Below are positions 1 through 8,860 of a DNA stretch of 64,000 bases, in pieces; the first letter of the stretch is position 1; every line of letters starts with the position of its first letter. Origin of the DNA: an uncultured Bacteroides sp. (GTDB taxonomy: Bacteria; Bacteroidota; Bacteroidia; Bacteroidales; Bacteroidaceae). Location: the NCBI RefSeq assembly GCF_947632445.1, contig NZ_CANRPM010000001.1:1-64000 (forward strand), in the 5' to 3' direction. The translations under genes and the position numbers were made by a program. The notes under the pieces are model-generated. The model made no database searches and was not told where the DNA came from. It saw nothing but the letters and a program-made list of their open reading frames with translations.

Positions 1-104
1 AATTTATTTTTGTCCAATAACTGTAACGGTTATTCAGGACTAGTCAATCTTGTCTATGAAAGCTCCCAAATCACTTTAGAAATAATCCGGGAGGGGCCCA
101 AAAT

Positions 105-155
105 AGTCCTGTCAACAATATCGCCTGATTATCAATGGATATTGTTGACAGGACT
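105..155. repeat. perfect 18-base inverted repeat, copy 1
   Basis: The arms at 105-122 and 138-155 are perfect reverse complements (left arm starts AGTCCTGTCAACAA) separated by 15 bases. The hairpin is not followed by a T-run, so a simple intrinsic terminator is not obvious. A diverged second copy lies at 245-303, which points to a repeated intergenic element rather than a one-off stem. Confidence 0.75.
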
Positions 156-244
156 GAGGCTTTGGTAAACATTTCCGTGAAAAAATAAAAAATACCTTGC
201 CTTTAAAGGCAGCCTATTTTTTATTGTATTTCATAAAGTTTGTA

Positions 245-303
245 CAGCTCCTGTCAACGTCGCCGTAACTTGCTGAGAATGAAGCGATATTGTTGACAGG
301 ACT
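245..303. repeat. diverged inverted repeat, copy 2
   Basis: The right arm (284-303) repeats the right arm of the element at 105-155, including TATTGTTGACAGGACT. The left arm (245-262) keeps CTCCTGTCAAC and then diverges, so the stem is partly decayed. The spacing between arms is longer than in copy 1. Confidence 0.65.
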
Positions 304-486
304 AAAAATGTTTTTTTTGCGATGATAATTATTGTTTTCAATCTTTGTTTTCCGTTATAAAAACCGTTACTTACACCCGTCGTTCCTTAGCCTGCCTTTA
401 TTTTCCCGATGCCAATCCCGAACAGGCCGTCCGTCGTCTCACTTTTTGGATTCACCGCTGTCGTCCGCTCTACGCCGAACTGACGC

Positions 487-596
487 CGTGCTTCGTCACC
501 CTCTGACGATATGCTTCGTTTCCTCCTCATACAGCACTGCATGACACCTTCACGAAGCACTGCGTCGGGACTTCAGGAAGTGCTGTGTGACGGGGT
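487..596. repeat. dispersed palindromic repeat family, locus A
   Basis: The element contains an ACAGCACTGC unit followed by inverted units such as GAAGCACTGCGTC, and then AGTGCTGTGTGAC. The same AGTGCTT/AAGCACT units recur at 36423-36539 and 60678-60768, always between genes. This copy is the most diverged of the three. Confidence 0.6.
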
Positions 597-1064
597 AAGG
601 GAATAGACATTTCATTGCCGATTCATTGTCAGCCATCGCTGCATACTGTTTTTTTGAAAAAAAGCCTGCCATTGAAGTGAACTTTATCAAGGACGGACAA
701 CTCTCTATTTCTTGATTTTATATCGAACTTACGTTAAACTTACAGCCGGGCAACTATCGGTTTCTATCCGAGTGGCTGTAGACTTATAGCCGGCCGCCTG
801 CTAATCCCGAAAAATCGGAAGAGACAGGCCGAAAAAGCCATTTACTATATTCTACTTGTTTTGCACAAAATTCTCCCTACACTATTTACAAAGGACGTAG
901 TTTTGCGAAAAAACCAAAAGATGCAACGAGAATTTAATCATTCTGTCATACGAATGAAACACACGTAAAGTATCATTGCACCGTAAATCCGATATTAAAA
1001 ACATTATTGATGTTGGTACAGCATACAGACAATTAACAATTTATCAAACTAAAAATCTAATTTT

Positions 1065-4064
1065 ATGCCGAATGTACAATCTAAAAAAAGGTGGACATTG
1101 ACGCAAAGCGCAGTCTTTGTCATGTTTCTGCTAAGCAGTACCTTAGCATTTGCACAAAACAGAGTGACCGGTCAGGTAACAGACAGAACCGGTATGCCGC
1201 TTCCCGGCGTAAACGTCCTTGAAAAAGGAACAAGCAACGGAAGCATCACGGATGTGGACGGGAAATATGCCCTCAATGTGGAGAAAGGCAAAACCTTGCA
1301 GTTTTCTTATATCGGCTTTATGACTCAGGACATCAAAGTAGACCGCAGTGTCATCGACGTGGTTTTGCAGGAAGACGCACAGGCGTTGGAGGAAGTCGTA
1401 GTCATCGGCTACGGCAGCATGCAGCGCAAGGACGTGACCAGCTCCATTACGACCGTGAAGGCCGACGAATTGAATATCGGCGTATTCTCCGATGCAGCCA
1501 GCATGTTGCAAGGCAAAGTAGCCGGTCTGAACATCACGACCACAGGCGACCCGAACGGCTCACCCAGCATCACGCTCCGCGGTGCCTCTTCTTTGCGTGA
1601 AGGCGCAGCCATGCAACCTTATTACGTCATCGACGGTATTCCCGGCGTAGACATCTCAATGGTGGCTCCCGACGACATCGAAAGCATCGACGTGCTGCGC
1701 GACGCCACCGCAACGGCCATCTACGGTTCGAAGGCTGCCAACGGCGTCATCATCATCAATACCAAGAAAGGGAAAGCCGGCCAGGGACGCACGAATGTAA
1801 CCTACAGCGGCTACGTGGCTTTCGACAATATCTTGAAGAAGATGGATGTGGCTACCGCCGACGAGCTCCGCACGTATGCACAAAAGAACGGGAAAACTTT
1901 GAACAATGACAAGGGAGCCAACACGGACTGGCAGGACGAGGTGCTCCGCACGGCCATCAGTCATAACCACAACCTTTCCATCACGGGCGGCAACGATAAG
2001 ACGACCTACATGGCAAGTGTCAACTTCCAGAACCGCGAAGGCGTCATCCTGGGTACGAACATGGATCGCCTGAACGTCCGTTCTTTAATTACGACGAAAG
2101 TCCTTAAAGACCGGCTGGAAATGTCAGCCGGCGTCAACTCCCGCTACGGGAAATCGCAAGGCGTCCCCATGAGCAGCGAAGGTATCTCCGTATTGGACGC
2201 CATGAACTATTTCTCACCGGGACTTCCTCTCCGCGATGAAAACGGCAACTGGAGCGTGGCTTCCGGCAGCCAGAACATGAACCCGATGTCTCTGATTTAC
2301 GAAGACACATCCGAAACCATCTGGAAAAACACCCAGATTATCGGTAAGGCGACACTGGAAATCTTGAAAGGTTTGAAGTGGAGTGCCAACTACTCTTTCA
2401 CCAACAGCCAATCTACCTACAGCGAATATCATACGCACAATACCCAGCAACCGGGCATCAACGCCCAAAACGGACAGGCCAAGCGTAATACTTACTTCGG
2501 GCACGAACATATCTTCGAAACCTATGGCAACTATGATATCACCATCAACGATGCCCACAAGTTATCCGTCATGGCAGGTTACTCCTGGGAAGAAAAGATG
2601 TACAACGACGGCTTCGGACTGACCGTACACGACTTCTATGATGACGTGTTGAAATGGAATCAGCTGACTTACGCCAGCACCATCGACGGTATTCCCGCCA
2701 TCGAAAGCGGTACGAAGGAAACCATCCGCAATATTTCGTTTTACGCCCGTGCCAGCTATTCGTACAATGGCAAATACATGATTCAGGCTACGGTTCGCCG
2801 CGACGGCTCCTCCGTATTCGGCAAGGACAACCGCTGGGGTACGTTCCCCTCTGTCAGCGTGGCATGGAACATCACGGAAGAAGATTTTATGAAGAGCCAG
2901 AACGTTCTGAGCAACTTAAAGCTCCGTTTGGGTTACGGTGTCAGCGGTAACGCCCTCGGCTTCGGCGCTTATACCCCTTACGAAACCTACGGTGCATCAG
3001 GCTTTTTCACCTACAACGGAAAGAGCTGGCGTACATTGGCAGCTACCAAAAACGCCAATCCCGATTTGAAATGGGAATCTACGGGTATGTTTAACGTCGG
3101 CGTGGACTACGCTTTCCTCGACGGACGCATTAACGGTACCGTTGAATTTTATAACAAGAAAACAAAAGACTTGATTTGGAATTATCCGGTATCTCAGAAT
3201 TTGTATCCGTTCGGAGACATCAATGCCAACGTAGGCGAAATGACGAACCGGGGTGTCGAAATCTTCATCAACGCCATTCCAATTCGCACCCGAAGCTTCG
3301 AATGGAACACAACATTAACACTCGCTCACAATAAAAATACCGTTGACAAACTTTCCAACGAACAATTTAAGACCGACAGATTTACGCAAGGAGACCCGAT
3401 GATTGCAGGAGTTTCAAGCGAAGGATTTACCCAGCGCATCATCGAAGGCGAGCCACTCGGAACTTTCTATACGTGGGAATTTGCAGGATACAATAAAGAC
3501 GGTATGGCTTCTTATTATGTAAGAGATGCAGAGACCGGAGAGCGCACGGGAGAAACAACAATCAACCCGGAATACAAAGACCGAACTATCACAGGCTGTG
3601 CACAACCTAAGTTGAACTTCGGATGGAACAATACATTCTCCTGGAAGAACTGGAATGCAACGATTTTCTTGACCGGTGTACTTGGCAATGACCTCTATAA
3701 TGGTGCACGCGCGAACTACACCAGCCCGGAAATCTATACCGCCGGTAAAAATATGTTGAAAGAGTTTATCTACGAACGTCCCGCTACGGATACAGGAGGC
3801 AACATACCTTCCGACCGTTTCATAGAAGACGGTTCCTACCTCCGTTTAGCCAATCTTACATTAGGTTACACATTTAAGAATTTCAATAATTGGCTGCAAA
3901 ACGTACAGTTGTACATCACATGCAACAATTTATTTACCATCAGTGGCTACAAAGGACTTGACCCGGAAGTAAATATGGGCGGCCTGGCTCCCGGTGTAGA
4001 CCATCGTTGGAGCACTTATCCACATACCCGCACGACCTTAATTGGCTTAAAGGTTAATTTCTAA
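1065..4064 (+). CDS. SusC/RagA-family TonB-dependent outer-membrane receptor
   Basis: Imports a glycan or other ligand across the outer membrane with its SusD partner, powered by TonB. The 999-residue protein has a signal peptide ending near residue 30 (TLAFAQ), a carboxypeptidase-regulatory-like domain (about 33-110, GQVTDRTGMPLPGVNV), the SusC-typical LEEVVVIGYG segment, a plug containing YYVIDGIPG and GVIIINTKKG, and a long beta barrel ending in a Phe (GLKVNF). These are hallmarks of the family and the length is typical. The SusD gene follows 20 bases after the stop codon. No glycoside hydrolase, sulfatase, protease, hybrid two-component system or ECF sigma/anti-sigma pair lies beside it in the window, so the substrate cannot be inferred. 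Confidence 0.95.
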   Translation: MPNVQSKKRWTLTQSAVFVMFLLSSTLAFAQNRVTGQVTDRTGMPLPGVNVLEKGTSNGSITDVDGKYALNVEKGKTLQFSYIGFMTQDIKVDRSVIDVVLQEDAQALEEVVVIGYGSMQRKDVTSSITTVKADELNIGVFSDAASMLQGKVAGLNITTTGDPNGSPSITLRGASSLREGAAMQPYYVIDGIPGVDISMVAPDDIESIDVLRDATATAIYGSKAANGVIIINTKKGKAGQGRTNVTYSGYVAFDNILKKMDVATADELRTYAQKNGKTLNNDKGANTDWQDEVLRTAISHNHNLSITGGNDKTTYMASVNFQNREGVILGTNMDRLNVRSLITTKVLKDRLEMSAGVNSRYGKSQGVPMSSEGISVLDAMNYFSPGLPLRDENGNWSVASGSQNMNPMSLIYEDTSETIWKNTQIIGKATLEILKGLKWSANYSFTNSQSTYSEYHTHNTQQPGINAQNGQAKRNTYFGHEHIFETYGNYDITINDAHKLSVMAGYSWEEKMYNDGFGLTVHDFYDDVLKWNQLTYASTIDGIPAIESGTKETIRNISFYARASYSYNGKYMIQATVRRDGSSVFGKDNRWGTFPSVSVAWNITEEDFMKSQNVLSNLKLRLGYGVSGNALGFGAYTPYETYGASGFFTYNGKSWRTLAATKNANPDLKWESTGMFNVGVDYAFLDGRINGTVEFYNKKTKDLIWNYPVSQNLYPFGDINANVGEMTNRGVEIFINAIPIRTRSFEWNTTLTLAHNKNTVDKLSNEQFKTDRFTQGDPMIAGVSSEGFTQRIIEGEPLGTFYTWEFAGYNKDGMASYYVRDAETGERTGETTINPEYKDRTITGCAQPKLNFGWNNTFSWKNWNATIFLTGVLGNDLYNGARANYTSPEIYTAGKNMLKEFIYERPATDTGGNIPSDRFIEDGSYLRLANLTLGYTFKNFNNWLQNVQLYITCNNLFTISGYKGLDPEVNMGGLAPGVDHRWSTYPHTRTTLIGLKVNF

Positions 4065-4084
4065 TCACCAATAGACTTATAATT

Positions 4085-5701
4085 ATGAAAACAAATATAA
4101 AATCTTTATTTGCTGTTTGTACTGCAGCCTTGCTAACCGGCTGTACGGATCTGGACGTTAAGATTGAATCTCAATACACAGAATATCCGACCAATGACAT
4201 TGCAATTGAAGCCAAAATGGCCGATGTGTATTACCAATTACGCGGTGATTTCGGACGCAGATACATGGAAGCGATGTCTTTGTCAAGCGATGAATACACA
4301 GCCGTTTCCTACGGTGGCGGTTGGTACGACAATGGAGCCTATGCACATCCAAGCCTTCACGATTTCAAAACAGAAGATGCGACTATCGACTGGATGGGAA
4401 ACGTCACAGGCGGTATAACAAAAGCCAATACGGTTATCCGCGACTTAGGTGGTAACGAGGCTGGCGAACCGATTGCTCCCGCCCGTGCGATGCGTGCATA
4501 CTTCCACTTCATACTGATGGACTGCTGGGGTGATGCTCCTATTTTGGACCATCTGCTTGCTGAAGGCGAATTAGTAGATCGTTCTCCACGCGGAGAGGTA
4601 GCGCGCTTCATTGAAAAAGAACTGTTGGAAATCATTCCCCAACTTACGGATGAAGTCAGTGACAATACGTATGGCAAACCGACCAAATGGATGGCGGAGG
4701 CCCTGCTGGTAAAACTCTATATCAACTGGGCCGTATATACCGCCCCGTCTGTAGACCGGTATGACGCCGCTACAGCTGCCAATGAGAAATTAAACGACTG
4801 CATCGCCCATTGCGACAACATCATCCGGTCCGGCTTGTTCAACTTGGGTTCCATGCCCTATGCCGAAAAGTTTGGCCCCACGAACGGTTCCCATGTAGAG
4901 GATTTCATTTATGCAATGCCCTACGATACTTACACGGCAAAAGGCTTGCAATACGGTCGTGCACGCACATGGAAAAAGGCCGGCGATGTGTCAAAGAGCT
5001 ATTATGGCATGTCTCTCAGCAATTCGGCCGGTGGTTATATGACCATGACTCCAGAATTCTCTAAACTCTTCTGTTTGGAAGGAGACGCACGCAATAACAG
5101 TGTAATTCGCGGTACAGCCTATGTTTATGACCCCAAAACCTATCAACCGACATCCGAAGTCGCTTTGGATCCAGACGGAAATCCTATCGTCTTGACTCAG
5201 AGCATTACCCTTGAAAATCCGGGAGACATCCAGTTAGGTGTTGGCGATAACATTGCCGGTTACAATCAAGGCTATCGGTCTGTGAAGTTCTTTGTGATTG
5301 ACGATGACTATAAGAATGGAAGAGACCAATCCAACGACCTACCGATATTCCGTTATGCAGACATTCTGTTGACCAAGGCGGAAGCTATCAAACGCGGTGG
5401 AACAGCTACCAACGGCGACACTCCGATGAGTCTGCTTAACCAAATTCGTACTTATGCTACCGCTCCGCTCCTTACAACAGAACCGAGCCTGCAAGATATA
5501 TTGGACGAACGGGGGCGTGAATTCTTCGACGAGAACTGGCGCAGGAACGATATGATCCGTTTCGGGACATTTGAAAACGAATATTTCCCCCATTATCACG
5601 ATTTCCCGACAGCCAATTTCGATAAGACACGCCGTATTTTCCCATTACATACGAATATATTGAGTTCTAATCCTAATTGGAAGCAAAACCCAGGATACTG
5701 A
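4085..5701 (+). CDS. SusD/RagB-family nutrient-binding lipoprotein
   Basis: Surface lipoprotein that caps the SusC barrel and helps capture substrate. It has a lipoprotein signal with lipobox LTGC (Cys20). The 538-residue length, the N-terminal helical region with ARAMRAYFHFILMDCWGDAP, and the C-terminal ILDERGREFFDENWRRNDMIRFG segment are typical of SusD. It is cotranscribed with the upstream susC and followed by a strong hairpin terminator, so the pair appears to be a two-gene unit. Confidence 0.94.
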   Translation: MKTNIKSLFAVCTAALLTGCTDLDVKIESQYTEYPTNDIAIEAKMADVYYQLRGDFGRRYMEAMSLSSDEYTAVSYGGGWYDNGAYAHPSLHDFKTEDATIDWMGNVTGGITKANTVIRDLGGNEAGEPIAPARAMRAYFHFILMDCWGDAPILDHLLAEGELVDRSPRGEVARFIEKELLEIIPQLTDEVSDNTYGKPTKWMAEALLVKLYINWAVYTAPSVDRYDAATAANEKLNDCIAHCDNIIRSGLFNLGSMPYAEKFGPTNGSHVEDFIYAMPYDTYTAKGLQYGRARTWKKAGDVSKSYYGMSLSNSAGGYMTMTPEFSKLFCLEGDARNNSVIRGTAYVYDPKTYQPTSEVALDPDGNPIVLTQSITLENPGDIQLGVGDNIAGYNQGYRSVKFFVIDDDYKNGRDQSNDLPIFRYADILLTKAEAIKRGGTATNGDTPMSLLNQIRTYATAPLLTTEPSLQDILDERGREFFDENWRRNDMIRFGTFENEYFPHYHDFPTANFDKTRRIFPLHTNILSSNPNWKQNPGY

Positions 5702-5757
5702 TTATCCATTTTTAAGGTAAAAGCAAGCGATTGTTTTATTTAGAGTTTTAAAAATGG

Positions 5758-5820
5758 AGCCTTGTATTGCATCCGCAGTAATGCCATTCTGCGGATGTCA
5801 ATACGAGGCTTTTTAATTTT
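5758..5820 (+). terminator. rho-independent-type terminator after susD
   Basis: A long near-perfect stem pairs 5758-5778 (AGCCTTGTATTGCATCCGCAG) with 5789-5810, followed by TTTTAATTTT. It lies 57 bases after the SusD stop codon and before the promoter of the next gene. Confidence 0.85.
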
Positions 5821-5901
5821 TCCCTGAAACACAAAACGACAACCAAAAGGAAACGAAAAAGCGATGTTTGCTATTTCCGCCATGATTAGAAAACATTCTT
5901 C

Positions 5902-5931
5902 TTGCTTTTTCCTCGCAAATCTGTAACTTTG
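5902..5931 (+). promoter_or_regulatory. Bacteroidota-type promoter of the PPOX gene
   Basis: TTG at 5902-5904 and TAACTTTG at 5924-5931 are separated by 19 bases, matching the Bacteroidota -33/-7 pattern. The predicted transcription start just downstream excludes the earlier in-frame ATG at 5902 and supports translation from 5950. Confidence 0.75.
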
Positions 5932-5949
5932 CCACAAAAAAGCAACTAC

Positions 5950-6441
5950 ATGAAAACAATCAGTATCACCGATTCAAAAGAAATAGAAAACATCATCCAA
6001 CAATGCCCCTATTGCATGGTAGGCATCACTGATACAAACGGCCATCCCTACGTCTTCCCTATGAACTTTGCTTACGAAAAAGGTATCATCTACCTGCACT
6101 CCGGCCCCGACGGCGGCAAGCTCGCGATGCTCCGCCAGCGTCCAGATGTGTGCATCACTTTCTGCGACGGACACGAACTGGTGTGGATGCATCAGCAGGT
6201 GGCCTGTTCGTACAGCATGAAGAGCCGCAGCGTCATCTGCCGAGGGTGTGTCGAGTTCGTAGAAGACATGGACGAGAAACGCCGTATTCTGACTCTCCTT
6301 ATGAAACATTACACGGACTATCCTTGCACAATGGGAGACCCAGCCGTGCGCAACGTAGTAGTATGGCGGATACAAGTAAAGGATATGACCTGCAAATCCT
6401 TCGGATTACGCCCAAGTGAACTATCAACGAAAAGGATGTAG
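5950..6441 (+). CDS. pyridoxamine 5'-phosphate oxidase-like flavin-binding protein
   Basis: Small split-barrel, FMN-binding protein (163 residues) of the PPOX/Nim-like group. Motifs include an N-terminal segment beginning CPYCMVGITD, then YVFPMNFAYEKGIIYLHS, and a late conserved WRI segment (VVVWRIQVKDMTCKSFG). Related proteins reduce nitro compounds or bind flavin or haem; the substrate here is unknown. The start at 5950 is chosen over an upstream in-frame ATG because that ATG overlaps the promoter. It is a monocistronic-looking gene between the susD terminator and cysE. Confidence 0.82.
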   Translation: MKTISITDSKEIENIIQQCPYCMVGITDTNGHPYVFPMNFAYEKGIIYLHSGPDGGKLAMLRQRPDVCITFCDGHELVWMHQQVACSYSMKSRSVICRGCVEFVEDMDEKRRILTLLMKHYTDYPCTMGDPAVRNVVVWRIQVKDMTCKSFGLRPSELSTKRM

Positions 6442-6461
6442 GATATTTAGCAAGTTTTTGC

Positions 6462-6469
6462 TACCTTTG
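6462..6469 (+). promoter_or_regulatory. -7 element upstream of cysE
   Basis: TACCTTTG matches the Bacteroidota -7 consensus and sits 32 bases before the cysE start. The -33 partner is weak. It overlaps the region just after the PPOX stop codon. Confidence 0.5.
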
Positions 6470-6500
6470 TTGCCACTTATGAACTATAAAGGATCATTGG

Positions 6501-7403
6501 ATGAGTCCACTCAACTTTACCCACATCTTGGCACAGACGGTAGACAAGCTTTCGGAAAGCGAGTCCTACAAAGGCCTTTTTCACCAGCATACAGACGGCA
6601 ATCCGCTTCCGTCGGGCAAGGTGTTGCAGCAGATTGTCGAACTGACACGCGCCATCATCTTCCCCGGCTACTTTGGCATCTCGAACGTGAACAGCCGCAC
6701 ACTGAAATACCACATCGGCATCTACATCGAACAGCTCTTCGAACAGCTGACCGAACAGATACTGGCCGGTCTCTGTTTTGCAGGTGACGGACAAGAGGAT
6801 GGTTACTACACCGAACAGCTCCGCCAGCAGGCTGCCGAGAAAGCAGCAGGCTTCATCGCCACCCTGCCCGAAATGCGTCACATCCTGGCTACCGACGTCG
6901 AAGCCGCCTATAACGGCGACCCGGCCGCCCACTCTTTCGGCGAAGTCATCAGCTGCTATCCGGCCATTCGTGCCATCAGCAACTACCGCATGGCCCATCG
7001 ACTGCTGTGTCTTGGCGTACCCCTCATCCCCCGTATCATCACCGAAATGGCGCATAGCGAAACAGGCATCGACATCCATCCGGGCGCACAAATAGGCCAC
7101 CACTTCACCATCGACCACGGCACGGGTGTGGTCATCGGCGAGACCTGCATCATCGGCAACAACATCAAGCTATACCAAGGTGTCACGCTGGGGGCCAAAA
7201 GTTTTCCCCTCGACGCCGACGAAAAGCCCATCAAGGGCATCCCCCGCCATCCCATTCTGGAGGACGACGTCATTATCTACTCCAATGCCACCATTCTGGG
7301 CCGCATCACCATAGGGCGCGGAGCTATCGTGGGCGGCAATATCTGGGTGACCGAAGACGTGCCCGCCGGAGCACGCATCGTACAAACCAAGGCCAAGAAA
7401 TAA
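6501..7403 (+). CDS. cysE: serine O-acetyltransferase
   Basis: Transfers acetyl from acetyl-CoA to L-serine, the first step of cysteine synthesis in the cytoplasm. At 300 residues it has an alpha-helical N-terminal half and a C-terminal left-handed beta-helix of hexapeptide repeats from about residue 190 (GIDIHPGAQIGHHFTIDHGT, then GVVIGETCIIG and LYQGVTLGAKSF). The HPGA...IDHGTG segment carries the conserved catalytic His of the family. The N-terminal region is longer than in E. coli CysE, as is usual in the EpsC-like group. No cysK is adjacent. Confidence 0.93.
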   Translation: MSPLNFTHILAQTVDKLSESESYKGLFHQHTDGNPLPSGKVLQQIVELTRAIIFPGYFGISNVNSRTLKYHIGIYIEQLFEQLTEQILAGLCFAGDGQEDGYYTEQLRQQAAEKAAGFIATLPEMRHILATDVEAAYNGDPAAHSFGEVISCYPAIRAISNYRMAHRLLCLGVPLIPRIITEMAHSETGIDIHPGAQIGHHFTIDHGTGVVIGETCIIGNNIKLYQGVTLGAKSFPLDADEKPIKGIPRHPILEDDVIIYSNATILGRITIGRGAIVGGNIWVTEDVPAGARIVQTKAKK

Positions 7404-7438
7404 ATCGGAAATCAGACATATATTCATAAACCATACGA

Positions 7439-8860
7439 ATGAACGAACAACCTTCTTTTGAGATGATAGCCAAGACCTTCCAGGGTCTGGAAGAAGTACT
7501 GGCACAGGAACTGACGGAATTGGGTGCCGATAACATAGAGATAGGCCGAAGAATGGTATCTTTTACGGGTGACAAAGCAATGCTTTACAAAGCCAACTTC
7601 TGCCTGCGCACCGCCATCCGCATCCTGAAGCCACTGAAACATTTCACTGCTCACGATGCCGACGAAGTGTATAACGAGGTGAAAGCTATCCGCTGGGAAG
7701 ACTATCTGACGGTTGACAAATCGTTTGCCATAGATGCCGTTGTGTTTAGTGAAGAGTTTCGCCACAGCAAATTCGTGTCTTATCGCGTGAAAGATGCTAT
7801 CGCAGACTACTTCCGCGAGAAGACGGGCAAGCGCCCCAACGTGCGTATCAACAAGCCAGACGTGTTGCTCAACATTCATATCGCCGAAAATGACTGCACT
7901 TTGTCGTTCGACTCAAGCGGCGAATCACTCCATCGCCGTGGCTATCGCCAAGAAGCCGTCGAGGCTCCGCTGAACGAAGTGCTGGCCGCCGGCATGATTC
8001 TGATGACGGGTTGGAGAGGCGAGTGCGACCTTATTGACCCCATGTGCGGATCGGGAACCATCCCCATCGAAGCTGCTCTTATCGCCCGCAACATCGCGCC
8101 CGGCGTCTTCCGTCAGGAATTTGCCTTCGAGAAGTGGCCCGACTTCGACCGCAACCTCTTCGATTCCATCTACAACGACGACAGCCAGGAGCGTGAATTC
8201 ACCCACAAGATATACGGCTACGACAACAATCCGAAAGCCAACGAAATCGCCACTCATAATGTTAAGGCGGCCGGCGTTACGAAGGATATTGTCCTGAAGT
8301 TGCAACCCTTCCAGCAATTCGAACAGCCACAGAGAAAGTCCATCATCATCACCAACCCTCCCTACGGCGAACGCATCTCTACCAACGACCTGTTGGGACT
8401 TTACGAAATGATAGGAGAACGCTTGAAGCATGCCTTTACGGGCAACAGCGCCTGGATCCTGTCCTACCGTAACGAATGCTTCGACCAGATAGGCCTGAAG
8501 GCCAGCGCACGCATCCCGCTCTTCAACGGTGCACTGGAATGTCAGTTCCGTAAATATGAAATATTCGACGGCAAATACAAAGACTTCCGTGCTGAAGGCG
8601 AAGAGCTGGACAAGAAACAGCATGAACGTCATTCCGCCCCTCGCAAGGACTTCAAATCACGCGAACGCCGCAGCTTTGGCGACGGTGAAAAGAAAGAATT
8701 CAAACCCCGTAGTGAACGGAAAGACTTCGCCTCGCGGGAGAAAAAAGAATTCAAACACGAACGGAAACCCCGTTCGGGCGAATCGTATCCTGAAAGGAAA
8801 AAAAGAGAACTACGCAATAATCCTAAAAATAATCTCCGCAAAGATGAAAAGAATCAGTAA
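7439..8860 (+). CDS. THUMP-domain class I rRNA (guanine-N2) methyltransferase, RlmL/YpsC-like
   Basis: Likely 23S rRNA m2G methyltransferase. It has an N-terminal ferredoxin-like/THUMP region (about 1-160), a SAM-binding motif LIDPMCGSGT near residue 200 and the catalytic NPPYGER motif near residue 305. These are diagnostic of the RlmL N-terminal-domain/YpsC group. The last about 80 residues form a disordered, Lys/Arg/Glu-rich tail with repeated RKDF/REKKEFK motifs, probably an RNA-binding extension. Its 3' end overlaps the start of the downstream peptidase gene. Confidence 0.88.
   Translation: MNEQPSFEMIAKTFQGLEEVLAQELTELGADNIEIGRRMVSFTGDKAMLYKANFCLRTAIRILKPLKHFTAHDADEVYNEVKAIRWEDYLTVDKSFAIDAVVFSEEFRHSKFVSYRVKDAIADYFREKTGKRPNVRINKPDVLLNIHIAENDCTLSFDSSGESLHRRGYRQEAVEAPLNEVLAAGMILMTGWRGECDLIDPMCGSGTIPIEAALIARNIAPGVFRQEFAFEKWPDFDRNLFDSIYNDDSQEREFTHKIYGYDNNPKANEIATHNVKAAGVTKDIVLKLQPFQQFEQPQRKSIIITNPPYGERISTNDLLGLYEMIGERLKHAFTGNSAWILSYRNECFDQIGLKASARIPLFNGALECQFRKYEIFDGKYKDFRAEGEELDKKQHERHSAPRKDFKSRERRSFGDGEKKEFKPRSERKDFASREKKEFKHERKPRSGESYPERKKRELRNNPKNNLRKDEKNQ

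Larger units (their letters stand above)
1..1064. other. gene-free, repeat-rich region upstream of susC
   Basis: No convincing gene is present. A 70-codon ORF around 332-544 has low-complexity Ser/Arg/Leu content and ends inside a palindromic repeat, so I do not call it. The stretch holds two copies of an 18-base inverted repeat (105-155 and 245-303) and a member of a dispersed palindromic repeat family (487-596). The last 160 bases are probably the promoter and leader of the SusC gene; TAGTTTTG at 898-905 resembles a -7 element, but no good -33 partner is visible. Confidence 0.6.

Noticed and set aside
332-544. 70-codon ORF upstream of susC
   Set aside because: Low-complexity content, overlap with the palindromic repeat and no promoter or ribosome-binding context; not a recognisable protein.
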